Below are positions 28,879 to 38,247 of a DNA stretch of 64,000 bases, piece by piece. The notes beneath the pieces were generated by a model. It worked only from the letters and a program-made list of their open reading frames with translations, did not search any database and was not told the origin of the DNA. Made by a program: the position numbers and the translations under genes. Every line of letters starts with the position of its first letter. The stretch's first letter is position 1. Location: contig NZ_CDBZ01000016.1 in assembly GCF_000819985.1 (NCBI RefSeq), positions 1 through 64,000 of the forward strand. Direction: 5' to 3'. This stretch comes from Aeromonas media (GTDB taxonomy: Bacteria; Pseudomonadota; Gammaproteobacteria; Enterobacterales; Aeromonadaceae).

Positions 28879-29565
28879 TCAAAAGGACGCCAGCCCGATC
28901 CAGAGGGTATGCAGCCCATAGGCAATGAGCAGCAAGGCTCCACCCAGACGCAGGCTGCGCAGGGTCAGCCAGTAACGCAATTTGTCTGCCAGCCCGCCCA
29001 GGGCAAACAGGGTCGGCAGGGTCCCAAAACCAAAACTCAGCATGATGAGCGCCCCGTCGCCAGCGGAGCCCGCTGCCGCGCTCCAGGTCAGCATGGAGTA
29101 GACTAGGCCGCAGGGCAGCCAGCCCCACACCATGCCAAAGGGGAGCGCCTGCCAGGCCGACGTAAAGGGAATGAACTTGCCCGCCAGCGGCTTGATGAAG
29201 GGCCACATCTTGGCGCCGAGCCGCTCCAGCAGCAGGATCCCTTGCCACCAACCCGCCAGATAGAGGCCGAGGGCTATCATCAGCAGGGCTGCAATGAGGC
29301 GCAAGCCGGCGATGGCATGCTTGCCGGCCCCGAGCTCGCTGGTGGTGGCCAGTAGCCCGCCTACCAGAGCGCCAGCCAGCACATAACTCAGGATCCGGCC
29401 CAGGTTGTAGTTGAGCAGGTAGCCAAGGCGCCCCCAGAAGTGCTGTTTCTCGGCGGGGATGGCCATGGAGAGGGCGGCAGAGACGCCACCGCACATGGCG
29501 ATGCAGTGGCCTGAACCTGCCAGCCCCACCAGCAGGGCCCCCATCAGGTCAAGGCTGCTGGTCAT
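28879..29565 (-). CDS. TauE/SafE-like membrane protein of cbb3 oxidase cluster
   Basis: A 228-residue protein with about six transmembrane segments. The N-terminal stretch GLAGSGHCIAMCGGVSAAL carries a HCxxxC-type motif, and a second PCGLVYS motif occurs near residue 150; both are typical of the 'sulfite exporter TauE/SafE' proteins (CcoS-linked, sometimes called YnhF/DsbD-like) found after ccoS. A role in copper handling for cbb3 assembly is inferred from context and the Cys/His/Met-containing motifs. The start at 29565 overlaps the end of ccoS by 17 bases. Confidence 0.8.
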   Translation of the reverse strand: MTSSLDLMGALLVGLAGSGHCIAMCGGVSAALSMAIPAEKQHFWGRLGYLLNYNLGRILSYVLAGALVGGLLATTSELGAGKHAIAGLRLIAALLMIALGLYLAGWWQGILLLERLGAKMWPFIKPLAGKFIPFTSAWQALPFGMVWGWLPCGLVYSMLTWSAAAGSAGDGALIMLSFGFGTLPTLFALGGLADKLRYWLTLRSLRLGGALLLIAYGLHTLWIGLASF

Positions 29566-29737
29566 CGCGCGGCTTATCCTTGCTCTTGGTGGCGGGTTGC
29601 TCCTCGTCAAACAGTATGTTGGAGCCCTGGCGGTCGAGATCCTCGAACTGCTCCGAGCGAATGGCCCAGAAGAAGACGGCCCCCGCGATGATGACGAACA
29701 GGATGGCGATGGGGATGAGGACAAAAATGATGTTCAT
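29549..29737 (-). CDS. ccoS: cbb3 oxidase maturation protein CcoS
   Basis: A 62-residue protein with one N-terminal transmembrane helix (IIFVLIPIAILFVIIAGAVFFW) and a short acidic/basic tail containing SEQFEDLDRQG, characteristic of CcoS/FixS. It is needed for cofactor insertion into the cbb3 oxidase. The start at 29737 is chosen because it opens the conserved MNIIF segment; the longer frame upstream would translate the intercistronic hairpin. Confidence 0.92.
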   Translation of the reverse strand: MNIIFVLIPIAILFVIIAGAVFFWAIRSEQFEDLDRQGSNILFDEEQPATKSKDKPRDDQQP

Positions 29738-29821
29738 GGAAACTACCTTGACATTTATCCGTGGCAATCGACCCCCATGGTAACCCTGTTCGGGCAGGGG
29801 GCCAGCCGCTATCAGTGAGAA

Positions 29822-29850
29822 ATGTGGCCTGAATCGGAGGCAGGCCACAT
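29822..29850 (-). other. intercistronic hairpin between ccoI and ccoS
   Basis: A perfect 10-bp stem, ATGTGGCCTG (29822-29831) with CAGGCCACAT (29841-29850), 9-base loop, 22 bases after the ccoI stop. There is no strong U-tract on the minus strand, so partial termination or RNA processing is possible. Confidence 0.5.
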
Positions 29851-29872
29851 GTTCAGCGTTTTCCCTGCTTGC

Positions 29873-32263
29873 TCATCGATTGAGACGCATCGAGTTGGTG
29901 ACGACTATGAGGGAGCTCAGGGACATGCCTGCCGCTGCCAGATAGGGGGGCAGCCAGCCGCTTGCCGCGAGTGGCAACACCAGCAGGTTGTAACCGATGG
30001 ACCAGGCAAAGTTCTCCTGGATGATCCGGCGGGTGCGCAGCGCCAGGGTGCGCGCCGTCAGCAGGCGGGAGAGGTCATCGGCCAGCAGGATGGCGTCGGC
30101 GCTGTTCTTGGCCAGATCCGTGCCGCCTGCCATGGCGAAGGAGGCATGGGCACCGGCCAGCACGGGGGCGTCGTTGATGCCGTCGCCCACCATGATGCTG
30201 ATATCCCCAGCCGTTTCCCGCGCCTTGAGGTACGCGAGCTTGCCATCTGGGGTGACCCCTTTCACCAGCTCATCGACCCCGAGTTCACGGGCAACAGTGT
30301 CGGCCTGAGGGGAGCTGTCGCCGGTGAGAATGGTGGTTTGCAGGCCGGCCGCCTTGAAGGCCTGGATCAAGGCCCCTGCATCCGCACGCACGGTATCGGC
30401 CAGGGTGAAGCGGGCCAGCGGCCTAGTCTCGTCGGCCAGATAGATGGCCAGCCCCTGAGCGGCATTCTGTTTGTCACTCAGCCCGAGCCAGCGGGCACTA
30501 CCGATGCGGTAATGTTTGCCTGCGATCCTGCCCTCGATGCCGTGGCCGATGACGGGCGTCACCCCGCTGGCTGCCAGCAGCACGGCATCGTCTGCTCCTT
30601 TGCTGCGAAACGCGCGGGCTATGGGGTGTTCGGAGTAGGCTTCCAGCGCGCGGGCGATGGCCAGGCACTCGTCTTCGCCAAGCTCCGCCAGGGGCTGGAC
30701 GCCCACCAGGCTGATATTGCCGGTGGTCAGGGTACCTGTCTTGTCCATCACGATCCGGTTGGCCCGGGTCAGCACATCCAGCACGTGGCCGCGGCGCAGC
30801 AGGATGCCGCTGCGGGTCAGGTGGGCGGTGGCTGAGGTGAGCGCCGTCGGGGTCGCCAGTGACAGGGCGCAGGGGCAGGTGGCCACCAGCACTGACAGGG
30901 TGACCCAGAAGGCCCGCTCCGGGGCATGGAAGTGCCAGAAGGTCCAGACCGCGGCGGCGATGAGCAGCAGCACCAGGATGAAATGGCGGGAGAGCACATC
31001 CGCCAGCTGGGCGATGGCGGGTTTGTCATCCAGCGCGCTGTCCTGCAACCGCATGATCTGGGCGAGGCGCGACTCTTCGATGGGGTGGTTGACCCGGATC
31101 TCCAGCGGCGCATCCGTGCTGATGGTGCCGGCGAAGACGGGATCTCCTGCCTGCTTGAGCAGGGGCAGTTGCTCGCCGGTCAGCATGGCTTCGTTGAGGC
31201 TGGCCTGCCCCAGGGTGATGATGCCGTCTGCGGGCAGGGTGGCACCGGCCAGCACCCGGACCCTGTCCCCCACCCGCAGTGTCTTGGCGGGCACCTCGTG
31301 TTCGCCATCTGCATCGATGCGGGTGGCCATGATGGGCACCAGCCGTGCCAGGTTGGAGCTGGACTCGGACGCCTTGCGCCTGGCCCTCAGCTCGAGCAGG
31401 CGCCCCAGCAGCAGGAAGAAAACGAACATGGTGATGGAGTCGTAATAGACCTCACCCGTGTTGAAGACGGTGGCCCAGATGGAGGCGACGAAGGCACCGA
31501 TGAGGGCCAGCGACACAGAGACATCCATGGAGAGGTGGCCCTGTTTCAGGCTGCGCCAGGCGCCCACGTAAAATGGCTGGGCCGAGTAGATCATGATGGG
31601 GGTGGAGAGCAGCAGGCTTATCCACTTGAAGTAGATCATGAACTCCTCTTCCACGCTGATGAAGAAATCCATGTAGAGCGCCACGGCGCACATCATCACC
31701 TGCATGGAGCCAAGACCAGCCAGCGCCATGCGGAACATGTAGCTGCGCACCTCGCGGGCGTAGAGGGCTTCCTGGCTGTGGGTCTGGAAGGGGTAGGCGC
31801 GGTAGCCTATCTTGGCGAACCCCTTGAGGATGTCGCTTAACGAGAGCCTGTCCGGATCCCACTTGATGCGGGCGCGGTGGGTGGTGGTATTGACGTTGAC
31901 ATAATGCAGGCCCGCGAGCCCCATCAGGTGGCGCTCGATGAGCCAGGCGCAGGCGGCGCAGGTCAGCCCTTCCACGCTGAGCTGGATTTCCCGCAGCGTG
32001 CCCGTCTCGGTGACGAACTCCTGCTGCACTTCGGCCAGATCGTAGTGGGTGAGGGCCGCCAGCTCGCTCGGCACCAATTCCCCCTTGATGCCGGGGGCGG
32101 TGCGGTGCTCGTAGTAACTGGCAAGGCCGCATTCGAGAATGGTCTGTGCCACGGCCTGGCAACCAGGACAGCACATGGGTTGTACTATCCCCTTGATCTC
32201 CAGGGTAAAGTCACTGCCAGTGGGAACCGGTTCACCACAGTGAAAACAGCCGGTCATGGTCAT
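29873..32263 (-). CDS. ccoI: copper-translocating P-type ATPase CcoI
   Basis: A 796-residue P1B-type ATPase that supplies copper for the cbb3 oxidase. It has an N-terminal Cys-rich zinc-finger-like region (CFHCGEP; CCPGCQ) and a heavy-metal domain with CxxC (GLTCAACAWL). The transmembrane region carries the metal-site motif CPC (VATCPCALSLATP), and the phosphorylation motif DKTGTLT and hinge GDGINDAP are present. Full length for CcoI/FixI. Confidence 0.95.
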   Translation of the reverse strand: MTMTGCFHCGEPVPTGSDFTLEIKGIVQPMCCPGCQAVAQTILECGLASYYEHRTAPGIKGELVPSELAALTHYDLAEVQQEFVTETGTLREIQLSVEGLTCAACAWLIERHLMGLAGLHYVNVNTTTHRARIKWDPDRLSLSDILKGFAKIGYRAYPFQTHSQEALYAREVRSYMFRMALAGLGSMQVMMCAVALYMDFFISVEEEFMIYFKWISLLLSTPIMIYSAQPFYVGAWRSLKQGHLSMDVSVSLALIGAFVASIWATVFNTGEVYYDSITMFVFFLLLGRLLELRARRKASESSSNLARLVPIMATRIDADGEHEVPAKTLRVGDRVRVLAGATLPADGIITLGQASLNEAMLTGEQLPLLKQAGDPVFAGTISTDAPLEIRVNHPIEESRLAQIMRLQDSALDDKPAIAQLADVLSRHFILVLLLIAAAVWTFWHFHAPERAFWVTLSVLVATCPCALSLATPTALTSATAHLTRSGILLRRGHVLDVLTRANRIVMDKTGTLTTGNISLVGVQPLAELGEDECLAIARALEAYSEHPIARAFRSKGADDAVLLAASGVTPVIGHGIEGRIAGKHYRIGSARWLGLSDKQNAAQGLAIYLADETRPLARFTLADTVRADAGALIQAFKAAGLQTTILTGDSSPQADTVARELGVDELVKGVTPDGKLAYLKARETAGDISIMVGDGINDAPVLAGAHASFAMAGGTDLAKNSADAILLADDLSRLLTARTLALRTRRIIQENFAWSIGYNLLVLPLAASGWLPPYLAAAGMSLSSLIVVTNSMRLNR

Positions 32264-32346
32264 TATCCCTCTTGGAAGCTGCCCGCGTGGGCGAGAAAAG
32301 GGAGGACGCCGTCATGCCTGGATGAACGCTGCCGCTCATTCCGGGT

Positions 32347-32835
32347 TCAGCGTCCCCTGGGATCGAGTTCCACCGGGGCCTTGGTCGGCAACTGCGCCGT
32401 CTCTTGCAGGCGCCACTCGTGGTTGAAGGCATCGACCCGGATGTGCCACTTGCCGGTGAGGGGCTTGTCCAGCATCAGGCGATAGACTCCCTTGCCATCG
32501 GCAGTGAGCAGATGATCGCTGTCCAGACCGGCCAGGGTCGGGTGGAACAGGGAGAGGTGCAGCGCCTGACCGGCGGGGATCTCACCCGACAGGGGCTTCA
32601 GGGTCAGCTCCTTGTCGCTGACCGAGAGCTCGACGCGGATGCCGAGGGCCTCGGCGCGATCGAACTTGCTGAGATCCTGATTAATCTCCTTGCCCTGCTT
32701 GTAATAGTCTTCCGCCACCAGGTTGACCCCATCCTTGCTGGCGATGATGGCGGTGGCGATGCTGCCTACCACGGCGGCGCAGGGGAGGGCGATGATGAAC
32801 CAGGGCCAGAATTGGCGATACCAAGGTTGAGTCAT
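32347..32835 (-). CDS. ccoH: FixH/CcoH cbb3 oxidase assembly protein
   Basis: A 162-residue protein with one N-terminal transmembrane helix (WFIIALPCAAVVGSIATAIIAS) and a periplasmic domain, with the DYYKQGKEIN segment typical of FixH/CcoH. CcoH helps assemble or stabilise the oxidase. It lies between ccoP and ccoI; the 83-base gap to ccoI holds nothing notable. No ccoG (fixG) gene is present in this window. Confidence 0.9.
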   Translation of the reverse strand: MTQPWYRQFWPWFIIALPCAAVVGSIATAIIASKDGVNLVAEDYYKQGKEINQDLSKFDRAEALGIRVELSVSDKELTLKPLSGEIPAGQALHLSLFHPTLAGLDSDHLLTADGKGVYRLMLDKPLTGKWHIRVDAFNHEWRLQETAQLPTKAPVELDPRGR

Positions 32836-32893
32836 GGTGCTACCGAAACAAATGGTTAACGAAATGGAGGGATTCTAGCCAACACAAGATAAC

Positions 32894-32921
32894 AAAAAGC
32901 CTCGAAGAGTCGAGGCTTTTT
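32894..32921. terminator. terminator between ccoP and ccoH
   Basis: AAAAAGCCTCG (32894-32904), loop of 6, CGAGGCTTTTT (32911-32921). On the minus strand it ends the ccoNOQP message, and it may partly separate the structural genes from ccoHIS. Confidence 0.85.
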
Positions 32922-32960
32922 GCTGCGTAATCACGTGCTTATCACATGTTACTGCTTATT

Positions 32961-33938
32961 TTACTGCGCCTGGTGGGACAAACTATAGACATAGGACGCC
33001 AGCAGGTGGACCTTGTCTTCTCCCAGGATATCCTTCCAGGCTGGCATCACGCCGTGACGCCCATGGGTGATGGTCTGCTCGACCACCTGACGGGAGCCGC
33101 CATACAACCAGGTGTTGTTGGTGAGATCCGGCGCGCCGAAGGCGATGCCGCCCTTGGCATCCGGGCCGTGACAGGCGGCGCACATGGCGAAACGGGCTTC
33201 CCCCTTCTTGGCTTCCACCAGATCCACCTTGCGACCGGAGAGGCTCAGCACGTAGGAGGCCACTTCCTTGACCCCGTCCTGACCCAGGATCTCGCCCCAG
33301 GCGGCCATGATCCCCTGACGACCGCCCATGATGGTGGTCTTGATCTGATCCGGCGCTCCGCCCCACTGCCATTCGCTGTCGGTCAGGTTCGGGAAACCGC
33401 GACCACCGCGGGCATCGGAGCCGTGGCACTGGGAGCAGTTCTGCAGGAACAGACGCTGACCCACTTTCAGGGCTTCCGGGTCCTTGGCGATCTCGGTGAT
33501 CTCCTTGTAGTTCTTGCCGTCGGCCTGGTAGGTCAGCTCACGGAACTTGGCGCCATAGACCTCGTCGGCCTTGGCCAGTTCCCGATCATACTCCACCGCG
33601 CGCCCTTCGTCCTTGGCAGAGGCAGCCGCCGCCTTGGATTCGGCCAGGGAGCGAACGTCCTGGTTGGAGCTCTGCCAGCCCAGCAGACCCTTGAAGTTGC
33701 CCAGACCCGGGAAGGCGAGCAGGTAGATGAGACCGGTGACGATGAAGAAGAGGAACATATAGGACCACCACTTCGGCAGGGGATTGTTGATCTCCTCTAT
33801 GCCGTCGAAGGTGTGCCCCATGGGCTTGCCCTCTTCGGTCCCCATCTTGTCCTTCATGCACCACATCAGCAGCAGGAAGCAGCCGAGTATGGTGCCCAGA
33901 CTTATGACGGTCACAAAAATGCTAAACAAAGTGCTCAT
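32961..33938 (-). CDS. ccoP: cbb3 cytochrome c oxidase subunit III, dihaem
   Basis: A 325-residue membrane-anchored dihaem cytochrome c. Two hydrophobic segments near the N-terminus (about residues 5-27 and 57-78) are followed by two c-type haem sites, CSQCH and CAACH, each with a downstream Met ligand region. It passes electrons to CcoO/CcoN. Its ATG overlaps the ccoQ stop by one base. Confidence 0.97.
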   Translation of the reverse strand: MSTLFSIFVTVISLGTILGCFLLLMWCMKDKMGTEEGKPMGHTFDGIEEINNPLPKWWSYMFLFFIVTGLIYLLAFPGLGNFKGLLGWQSSNQDVRSLAESKAAAASAKDEGRAVEYDRELAKADEVYGAKFRELTYQADGKNYKEITEIAKDPEALKVGQRLFLQNCSQCHGSDARGGRGFPNLTDSEWQWGGAPDQIKTTIMGGRQGIMAAWGEILGQDGVKEVASYVLSLSGRKVDLVEAKKGEARFAMCAACHGPDAKGGIAFGAPDLTNNTWLYGGSRQVVEQTITHGRHGVMPAWKDILGEDKVHLLASYVYSLSHQAQ

Positions 33939-34117
33939 TATTGCTTCGCTCCTGCGTTCTTGTTATCAGCACTGGGTTGCTCGTCATCGGCAAAGACCAG
34001 GTTGGCAGCCTCATCGAAGGAGGCCTTGCGGCGTTTGCTGTATGCCCAGACGATGATGCCGATCATGATGATCATCAGCAGCAGGGTGTACAGGCCGCGA
34101 AATGTGCCGTAATCCAT
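33938..34117 (-). CDS. ccoQ: cbb3 oxidase small subunit CcoQ
   Basis: A 59-residue protein beginning MDYGTFRGLYTLLLM: one transmembrane helix (about residues 9-26), then a short charged tail (SKRRKASFDEAANLVF). CcoQ stabilises the oxidase. It sits between ccoO (11 bases upstream) and ccoP (1-base overlap), with AGGAG upstream of the ATG. Confidence 0.92.
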   Translation of the reverse strand: MDYGTFRGLYTLLLMIIMIGIIVWAYSKRRKASFDEAANLVFADDEQPSADNKNAGAKQ

Positions 34118-34128
34118 ATCCCGACTCC

Positions 34129-34743
34129 TTATTTCAGGGCATGACCCAGTGATTGCAGATAGGCCACCAGGGCATCCAACTCGGTCTTGCCCTTGACTGC
34201 CTCAGACGCACCCTCGATGTCGGCATCGGTATAGGGCACCCCGAAGTGATCCCGGAACAGCGCCAGCTTCTTGCCGGTCAGCTCACCGGTCAGGACGTTG
34301 GTCTCGAGCCAGGGGAAGGCGGGCATGTTGGATTCCGGTACCACGTCGCGCGGGTTGATGAGGTGGGCGCGATGCCAGTCGTCGGAGTAGCGGCCGCCGA
34401 CCCGGGCCAGATCCGGACCGGTACGCTTGGAGCCCCACAGGAAGGGGTGCTCCCACACGCTCTCACCGGCGACCGAGTAGTGGCCATAGCGCTCGGTCTC
34501 GGCACGGAACGGGCGGATCATCTGGCTGTGGCAGACGGTGCAGCCCTCGCGGATGTAGATGTCGCGTCCTTCCATCTGCAGGGCGGTGTAGGCCTTGAGG
34601 CCCTCCACCGGCTCGTTGGTCTGCTTCTGGAAGAACAGTGGCGTGATCTCGACCAGGCCCCCCAGGCTGATGGCAAAGATGATGCCTATCACCAGCATGG
34701 GGACGCTCTTTTCAAAAATTTCGTGACGGTTATTGTTGCTCAT
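34129..34743 (-). CDS. ccoO: cbb3 cytochrome c oxidase subunit II, monohaem
   Basis: A 204-residue cytochrome c with an N-terminal membrane anchor ([20 protein letters not shown]) and one haem c site, CTVCH. The segment [17 protein letters not shown] is diagnostic of CcoO/FixO. It lies 18 bases after ccoN. Confidence 0.97.
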   Translation of the reverse strand: MSNNNRHEIFEKSVPMLVIGIIFAISLGGLVEITPLFFQKQTNEPVEGLKAYTALQMEGRDIYIREGCTVCHSQMIRPFRAETERYGHYSVAGESVWEHPFLWGSKRTGPDLARVGGRYSDDWHRAHLINPRDVVPESNMPAFPWLETNVLTGELTGKKLALFRDHFGVPYTDADIEGASEAVKGKTELDALVAYLQSLGHALK

Positions 34744-34761
34744 GCTTTAAACCCCTTCAGA

Positions 34762-36186
<1,425 letters not shown>

Positions 36187-36467
36187 CGTTGTATTCCGCT
36201 TCCGATGCTGTTGTTTGTTTTTCGCCCGGTAATCGGGGCCATTTTCACCCCTGATTTGCAAAATCCTCTCGTTAACATCTGTTAATAAAAGGAAAAGCAA
36301 AAGGTGGTTAAATGAAAATTCATTGAGAATGATACTGAACTGACCGGTAAAATAACAGTACAAACAGTGATATATTTGGCTCCAGCGGGTCTGGTGCCCG
36401 CCAGTTTTTACCTTGCGCAAGATCACGAAAATCGCATTTTTAAAGTACCTTACAGGGCTGTTTTTTC

Positions 36468-36926
36468 ATGAAAGAGAGACTCACTTCACGCAAAATCGTG
36501 CACTTGACGATCGTTTTGGCCATTTTGCTCTCCCTGATGGCCTATCGGACCTGGTTTTCGGGCCCGCCGAGCGGGGAGGCGAAGGCAACAAATGATCAGA
36601 TTTGTGATCTGTCCCACAGCAGTTGTTCCCTTCTCGTCGGCGATCAGCCCCTGACGGCCAGCGTAGACGGCTTGCCGATCCGCCCTGAACATGACTTTGT
36701 GCTGCGTCTTCAGGGAGGTTCTCCCGCCATCACCCCCATCAAAGCCTGGCTGGAGGGCAGAACCATGTTCATGGGACGCATTCCCGTGCAATTCGAGGCG
36801 AAGGAGGGAGGCTGGCAGGGGGCCGCTCAGGTGGGGAGTTGCACCACTGAGACCATGGAGTGGCTGCTCAATATCGAGTGGAGCAATGGCCAGCGCCAGC
36901 AACTGACACTGGGAATTTCCCCCTGA
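36468..36926 (+). CDS. membrane-anchored protein of unknown function beside ccoN
   Basis: A 152-residue protein with one N-terminal transmembrane helix (about residues 10-27, KIVHLTIVLAILLSLMAYR) and a predicted periplasmic domain. Three Cys residues occur: two close together (ICDLSHSSC) and one near residue 125 (GSCTTETMEW). The mature part looks beta-rich, with a copper-chaperone-like or FixH-like feel (motif MGRIPVQFEA), but I cannot name the family. It is divergent from ccoN. It could be a further cbb3 or copper factor; that rests only on position and the Cys pair. Confidence 0.7.
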   Translation: MKERLTSRKIVHLTIVLAILLSLMAYRTWFSGPPSGEAKATNDQICDLSHSSCSLLVGDQPLTASVDGLPIRPEHDFVLRLQGGSPAITPIKAWLEGRTMFMGRIPVQFEAKEGGWQGAAQVGSCTTETMEWLLNIEWSNGQRQQLTLGISP

Positions 36927-37037
36927 CAGGAGGCTGACATTTGTGGCCCAGGAGGGGGGATAAGTGAAATTTGATTTGAATTTTTCAGGCAGGTCGGTAC
37001 CTTGCATTCATTATCAAGGAGTGAAGTTCATTTAATC

Positions 37038-37496
37038 ATGATTGAAAAACAAGCATTTTATCGCACCCTCAACCAACAGGCACAGGCGCTGCTGGAGGGT
37101 GAACCCGACCTGATTGCCAACCTGGCGAACCTGTCTGCCCTGCTCAATCAGGAGCTGGCTGACATCAACTGGGTCGGTTTTTATCTGTTGCAAGGGGAAA
37201 CCCTGGTGCTCGGCCCCTTCCAGGGCAAGCCGGCCTGCGTGCGCATTCCGGTGGGCCGCGGCGTCTGCGGCACGGCGGTGTCCGAGGGCAAGACCCAGCT
37301 GGTGGACGACGTACACCAGTTCACGGGTCACATCGCCTGCGACGGCGCCAGCAATTCGGAAATCGTGATTCCGCTGCGTCGCGGTGGTGAGATCATCGGG
37401 GTGCTGGACGTGGATAGTCCAATTTTTAACCGTTTCGACCAGGAGGACCGGATTGGCCTCGAAGAAACGGTGCAAATTTTGGAAAGCATGCTCTAA
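37038..37496 (+). CDS. msrC: free methionine-(R)-sulfoxide reductase (GAF domain)
   Basis: A 152-residue single-GAF-domain enzyme that repairs free Met-R-sulfoxide. The three catalytic-region cysteines of the fRMsr family are present: KPACVRIP, GRGVCGTA and GHIACDGASNSE. The start at 37038 (MIEKQAFYRTLN) matches E. coli MsrC; an upstream ATG at 37002 is less likely. An AAGGAG lies 17 bases upstream, rather distant. In E. coli, msrC, proQ and prc are also neighbours. Confidence 0.93.
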   Translation: MIEKQAFYRTLNQQAQALLEGEPDLIANLANLSALLNQELADINWVGFYLLQGETLVLGPFQGKPACVRIPVGRGVCGTAVSEGKTQLVDDVHQFTGHIACDGASNSEIVIPLRRGGEIIGVLDVDSPIFNRFDQEDRIGLEETVQILESML

Positions 37497-37511
37497 GTCA
37501 TTGCTAGATGG

Positions 37512-37540
37512 TTCGCAAAAGGTCCCAAGCTCTCTATAAT
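37512..37540 (+). promoter_or_regulatory. predicted sigma70 promoter of proQ
   Basis: TTCGCA at 37512-37517, 17-base spacer and a perfect TATAAT at 37535-37540. The leader before the proQ ATG would be about 50 bases. Confidence 0.7.
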
Positions 37541-37597
37541 AGGGCCTTTGTTGTGTTCGGGCATGCCCGTGCGTCTATATGAAAGCCAAGGTTATAC

Positions 37598-38239
37598 ATG
37601 GAAAACACTGAAAAGCTGAAGAACAGTAAAGAGATCGTTGCCTACCTGGTCGAGAAATTCCCGGCCTGCTTCATCGCTGAAGGAGAGGCCAAGCCACTCA
37701 AGATTGGCATCTTCCAGGATCTGGCCGCGCGTCTTGCTGATGACGAGAGAGTCTCCAAGACCATGCTGCGCTCTGCTCTGCGTCAATACACCTCCAGCTG
37801 GCGTTACCTGCATGGCCTCAAGGCTGGCCAGGCCCGTGTCGATCTGGATGGCAATCCCGGTGAGCTGCTGACCGAAGAGCACATCGAGCATGCCAAACAG
37901 GCGCTCAAGGAGAGCAAAGAGCGTGTCTTTGCCAGCCGCCGCACCAACACCAAGGAGAAGGAAGACAAGCCCAAGCAGCCGCGCCGCAACGCGCCGCGCA
38001 AGGCCGATGCGCCCCGCTCCGACAAGCCCAAGTCTGCTGCCCCCAAGGCCGCACCTGTAGCCGATGCTCCCCTGGTCAAAGTGGATGCCGCCACCCTGAA
38101 AGTGGATCAAGGCGTGCGCGTCGTGCTGGGCAAATCTCCCGTGCCTGCGACCATCAAGGAAGTGACCAAGGATGACGTACAGGTTCAATTGCAGACCGGC
38201 ATGATGTTGCGGGTCAAGTTCGAGCATCTGGTTCTCTAA
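37598..38239 (+). CDS. proQ: RNA chaperone ProQ
   Basis: A 213-residue ProQ/FinO-family RNA-binding protein that stabilises sRNAs and mRNA 3' ends. The N-terminal FinO-like domain (residues 1 to about 120; [34 protein letters not shown]) is followed by a basic, Lys/Ala/Pro-rich linker (about 120-165) and a C-terminal Tudor-like domain ([21 protein letters not shown]). prc follows after 8 bases. Confidence 0.96.
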   Translation: MENTEKLKNSKEIVAYLVEKFPACFIAEGEAKPLKIGIFQDLAARLADDERVSKTMLRSALRQYTSSWRYLHGLKAGQARVDLDGNPGELLTEEHIEHAKQALKESKERVFASRRTNTKEKEDKPKQPRRNAPRKADAPRSDKPKSAAPKAAPVADAPLVKVDAATLKVDQGVRVVLGKSPVPATIKEVTKDDVQVQLQTGMMLRVKFEHLVL

Positions 38240-38247
38240 GGAGACGA

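Noticed and set aside
36413-36426. TTGCG-CAAG-ATCAC in the ccoN upstream region as an FNR site.
   Set aside because: Only 7 of 10 consensus positions match, and it lies about 230 bases from the ccoN start and too close to the divergent start for activation, so I could not place it in a credible promoter.
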